64,000 nucleotides of DNA, from the NCBI GenBank assembly GCA_035582835.1, contig JAYKAV010001997.1, positions 726,526-790,525 of the forward strand. The letters run 5' to 3'. The notes below the pieces were generated by a model. The model saw only the letters and a program-made list of their open reading frames with translations. It made no database searches and had not been told where the DNA came from. This document shows positions 61,801 to 64,000 of the stretch, piece by piece. Both the position numbers and the translations under genes were made by a program. The stretch is from Phoebastria nigripes (lineage: Eukaryota; Chordata; Aves; Procellariiformes; Diomedeidae). How positions within the stretch are numbered: the stretch's first letter is position 1; each line of letters opens with the position of its first letter.

Positions 61801-63712
61801 ATACAACTGATGCAAGAATATTAGCTGCTGAAGAACTGGTAGACAGGAGGTCACCTACGAAAGAAATCAAGAAGCATTACAAATTTTTTTTTTTATTTTT
61901 TTTTTTTTTTTTAAAAAAGTTCCACTGTAAGATAGGAACTCTTTTTATTGCTCATCACCTTATTGCCTCTTACAGCACAGGAAGGCTGTTGATCATCCCA
62001 GATACATTATTATTGGTGCAACTGTAATAATTACATTGCTTAAAATAAAGCCTCTTCCACTTACTAAAACAGATCNGTTTTAGGAAACGGTCTTTGGTAC
62101 TACTGTTGCAAAAATTCAGGATGACATACTGATACAGGTATTACACTTACCTATAAAATTTGTGTAAGATGTCAACATCTGTTGCTGCTTCAAACTGTTT
62201 TCACTAACTGAATCTTGTATTTTGTTGAACAAAACATTCATTTGTCCTGCAAATGTATGTTGGACGATAGCATTGTGTTGATCAACAGCCTTCTTACGGT
62301 CCAGTTTTGCATGGAGACCAGATACATCTTTTGTAGTTTCTTCAACTGTACTAAGTAACTGCAATTTTTTAAAGTTATTTTAGTCAGTCTTTAAACAAGA
62401 AGTCAAGCATGTATTATATAAGGAAAAGCAACTGTAGTTCTGAGTTAAAGGAGAAGTCATCTCCCTAGAAAGACAGGTATTTCCCTTTACATCATCAAAT
62501 TACAACTGTTCTTAATCCTGGTGTTACATCATTTATAGTCTTAGAACACAGGAAAAAGTTACCTACTAGAGACCATTTGTTCTGACTTTGAAATTAAAGC
62601 ATTAATAAAGGACATCCTCAGTATTTAAGGAATTAAGATATCATTTATCACAGATTAGTAACCTAAAAAAATTCCTGACCAACTTTTTCTGAAAGATTTG
62701 ACAGTAAATATATTCTTTAATAGTAGTCAAGCAAGAGGTTTCCAGTACTAGTTTTGTGATAAATAATTTAGAATTCGAACGTATAGTGGATTCTTGGTTT
62801 TGTAGTCAGTTAAATAACTTCTGTACCCATTTCTCTCACACAAACACTCCACAACCCACATGCAGAAAACCAGGCATCCCCTCCCAACCTTATAGGAATC
62901 CGAGTAGAAAGAAATTTTCACGTTGACTAAAGACACAAGTTTTATCATTTTGCAGTTTAAATAGCAGGACACACTCTCTCTCCCCACATCAAGTCTGTTT
63001 CGATAATTATGACCAATCTACAAACACATCAAAACCATGCCCTAAAATATAGAGGTGACAGGGCAACAATTTCCATTATTCACTGAGTGAGTGTAAATTA
63101 CTGCACACATCTCTGCAAAGCTTTTTGCTATTTTTCTACCCCAGTTATATGTAACTTACTCTTTTGTAGGGCCAGCCATAAGTTTCTAGTAAAGAAAACT
63201 ACTTATTCTGCAAAACAACTCATGACAGTAGATACTGCAAAGCACTGAAACTCTCATGACAAACTGGCCTGAAGGAAAGGTAGCTCCAGACCAACTAGCA
63301 TGTTTAGCAGTCAACTGTCAATATTACCAGAGAAAGTCCTGCAATCTTAAGTATCTCTACATTATAATATAATTTATAGAGAGCACTAATCCTAGTTTTC
63401 CATCTTAAATTCAGGTTTTGTCACACTCACATCATGCTTTATCAACAATTATTTCCTTGAACAACCCATGAAACTCCTAAACATGGGAAGCTACTGTTAG
63501 TTAGGTGCAAGAACTGTGACAACCTTGCTAGCTGTGCCATGAAGTTTTTGTTCAGTGTTTTCCAAAACTGAAATCACATATTCTTCTTCAGCCAGATGAA
63601 CCTTGGTTTCTTGCAGATCTTTTTGTGTTTCTTCCAGTTCTTTCTCCTTGATTTGCAGATCTGTTTTACACTGTTCAAGTTCATTTTTACTAACTGTGAA
63701 TAGTTCAGTGAT
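55705..63712 (-). CDS. KIF11: KIF11 (Eg5, kinesin-5), C-terminal 630 residues; 5' part lies outside the window
   Basis: Eleven coding exons join in frame on the minus strand (1,893 nt, 630 residues plus stop); the motor-domain exons continue beyond the right edge. The segment starts [16 protein letters not shown] in the stalk coiled coil, runs through heptad-rich sequence with family signatures ([28 protein letters not shown]), and reaches the tail. The BimC box lies across the junction 57380/57129 and reads [12 protein letters not shown], with the threonine that CDK1 phosphorylates in human (about Thr926/927) conserved. The C-terminus has a KEN tripeptide (KDKENK) and ends PPLRSLN. KIF11 is a plus-end-directed homotetrameric motor that slides antiparallel microtubules and keeps spindles bipolar. 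It sits upstream of HHEX on the same strand, as in human. Identification is secure. Confidence 0.96.
56546..56662 (-). CDS. KIF11: KIF11 tail exon
   Basis: This 117-nt exon in phase 0 encodes [19 protein letters not shown] to NGGIPFFQ. It is acidic and Ser-rich and is less conserved than its neighbours except for GGIPFFQ at the end. The acceptor is TGTTTTAG and the donor is CAG/GTAACT. Confidence 0.93.
56975..57129 (-). CDS. KIF11: KIF11 BimC-box exon
   Basis: This 155-nt exon completes Gly and encodes [20 protein letters not shown] to VEDNADQ. It holds the BimC box with the CDK1 target threonine in TTPQR, whose phosphorylation drives spindle loading in the family. The acceptor is TTAAAG and the donor is CAG/GTATGT. 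Confidence 0.96.
57380..57602 (-). CDS. KIF11: KIF11 exon leading into the BimC box
   Basis: This 223-nt exon encodes [19 protein letters not shown] to [12 protein letters not shown] plus the first base of a Gly codon. The acceptor is TTTTCAG and the donor is ACAG/GTATTT. The LKVDIPTG end is a family signature just before the BimC box. Confidence 0.95.
57603..58652 (-). other. KIF11: KIF11 intron (1.05 kb)
   Basis: This intron begins GTACCT and ends TTTTCAG, with an AAAAC-type short repeat next to the acceptor (57607-57625 on plus). No other feature was recognised. Confidence 0.75.
58653..58932 (-). CDS. KIF11: KIF11 stalk exon (longest in window)
   Basis: This 280-nt exon completes a Leu codon and encodes [19 protein letters not shown] to QQLQCLQK. 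The acceptor is ATGTTGCAG and the donor is AAG/GTACCT. Confidence 0.94.
58933..59559 (-). other. KIF11: KIF11 intron (0.63 kb)
   Basis: This intron begins GTAAGG and ends GTTGCAG. It holds an AAAAC-rich patch near 59120-59150. Nothing else was seen. Confidence 0.75.
59560..59699 (-). CDS. KIF11: KIF11 stalk exon
   Basis: This 140-nt exon encodes [19 protein letters not shown] to SVQENVH plus two bases. The acceptor is CTTAATAG and the donor is CCT/GTAAGG. Confidence 0.92.
60099..60257 (-). CDS. KIF11: KIF11 stalk exon
   Basis: This 159-nt exon in phase 0 encodes [19 protein letters not shown] to MTRLAHTK. The acceptor is TTTTCAAAG (AAG type) and the donor is AAG/GTATCC. HKKEMD and [11 protein letters not shown] fit the vertebrate Eg5 stalk. 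Confidence 0.93.
60258..61248 (-). other. KIF11: KIF11 intron (0.99 kb)
   Basis: This intron begins GTAATG and ends TTTCAAAG. It is AT-rich, with no exon or recognised repeat. Confidence 0.75.
61249..61371 (-). CDS. KIF11: KIF11 stalk exon
   Basis: This 123-nt exon in phase 0 encodes [19 protein letters not shown] to KKYSAVADK. The acceptor is GTTCCTAG and the donor is AAG/GTAATG. Confidence 0.93.
61372..62150 (-). other. KIF11 introns around exon 61682-61854, with a T-rich run
   Basis: Two introns flank the 173-nt exon. The one at 61855-62150 holds a T-rich tract at 61884-61912 (one A interruption) followed by A6, read on plus. Nothing else was seen. Confidence 0.7.
61682..61854 (-). CDS. 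KIF11: KIF11 stalk exon
   Basis: This 173-nt exon encodes [17 protein letters not shown] to AELLRLI. The acceptor is TTTCGTAG. The donor that keeps the frame is ATT/GTTAGT, with a second GT (GTAAAT) 4 nt further on. Phase fits both neighbours only with the first GT. Confidence 0.9.
62151..62358 (-). CDS. KIF11: KIF11 stalk exon
   Basis: This 208-nt exon encodes [19 protein letters not shown] to SYTNFI plus one base. The stretch [20 protein letters not shown] is near identical to vertebrate Eg5. The acceptor is TTGCAG and the donor is ATAG/GTAAGT, an excellent site. Confidence 0.95.
62359..63523 (-). other. KIF11: KIF11 intron (1.16 kb)
   Basis: This intron begins GTTGTC and ends ATTGCAG. 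It is AT-rich and no further exon or repeat was recognised. Confidence 0.8.
63524..63712 (-). CDS. KIF11: KIF11 stalk exon (first in window)
   Basis: This 189-nt exon, phase 0 at both ends, encodes 63 residues from ITELF to GTASK. It is strongly charged coiled coil ([16 protein letters not shown]). The acceptor is CACTTTAG and the donor is AAG/GTTGTC, a weak match to the donor consensus. The next exon upstream was not found in 63713-64000. Confidence 0.93.
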
Positions 63713-64000
63713 CTAAAGTGGAAGACAAACATTAATAGGGCAACAGTGATTTTTATAGTTCAACAGTCCCACTTCACATATCTCAAATCTGCCACAATAT
63801 CAGANGGCAAGTTGTCATCTATCAATGTAGTTTCAGCTGTAAGGCTCAGAGGTCTTAAACCTAGACTATAGATTTGTATAGTCTCTGTATTCACTGAAAA
63901 TATCACAAACCAACACCATTTTCACTGTAATAATCCCCTTGCTTCCCCACTCAAACCACAAGATCAAACAATTGTTACAGCACAAGAAAAAAAAAATCCC
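63713..64000 (-). other. KIF11: KIF11 intron, partial
   Basis: This is sequence upstream of the ITELF exon acceptor. I see no exon with Eg5 coding here, so the intron continues beyond the window edge. Confidence 0.7.

Noticed and set aside
1..64000. tRNA, rRNA, CRISPR or intact transposon
   Set aside because: None seen on reading both strands; small RNA genes without strong motifs could be missed by eye.

Overview
The window is nuclear DNA from a vertebrate, most likely a bird. It carries the KIF11-HHEX gene pair, with a frame-consistent exon structure on the minus strand. The compact spacing, the CR1 retrotransposon remnants, a MIR-like SINE relic and the low overall repeat load fit an avian genome better than a mammalian one. 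I cannot tell the order or species. More than thirty isolated single N positions are scattered through the window, which suggests masked ambiguity codes in a draft assembly.

Layout, from low to high coordinates. Positions 1-28,330 are the 3' flank of HHEX. I found no confirmed gene there, only old transposon pieces (a MIR-like relic near 8.9-9.05 kb and a CR1 3' end near 12.5 kb), simple repeats, several stretches that look like conserved non-coding elements, and a CpG-rich block from 25.5 to 28.3 kb. In mammals the next gene on this side is EXOC6, but none of its exons is visible. Positions 28,330-33,800 hold the whole HHEX gene on the minus strand: four coding exons encoding 283 residues, with the homeodomain split over exons 2 and 3. 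A GC-rich promoter island runs up to about 34.9 kb. Positions 35.0-36.3 kb form an AT-rich, enhancer-like block, followed by a second CpG island at 36.4-37.35 kb. Positions 37.4-55.2 kb are intergenic and include a well-preserved CR1 3' end at 44.84-45.19 kb. Positions 55,705-63,712 hold the last eleven coding exons of KIF11 (kinesin-5/Eg5) on the minus strand, 630 residues plus stop. The motor-domain exons lie beyond the right edge.

The two genes do not form a pathway. HHEX is a homeobox repressor of anterior endoderm, liver, thyroid, pancreas and blood/endothelium development. KIF11 is the mitotic spindle-bipolarity motor. They are long-conserved neighbours; in human the same block (IDE-KIF11-HHEX-EXOC6) is a type 2 diabetes association locus, with the known variants downstream of HHEX. 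The 3' flank and upstream CpG/AT-rich blocks seen here are therefore the interesting regulatory territory.

No RNA gene, CRISPR array or intact mobile element was found. The most unusual signals are a 12-nt G/C homopolymer 8 nt inside the HHEX exon-1 donor, paired Pumilio-type sites by the HHEX poly(A) signal, tandem donors 4 nt apart in KIF11, a 10-bp-arm nuclear-receptor-type inverted repeat at 6.7 kb, and several exon-like or start-exon-like segments in the gene-free regions.
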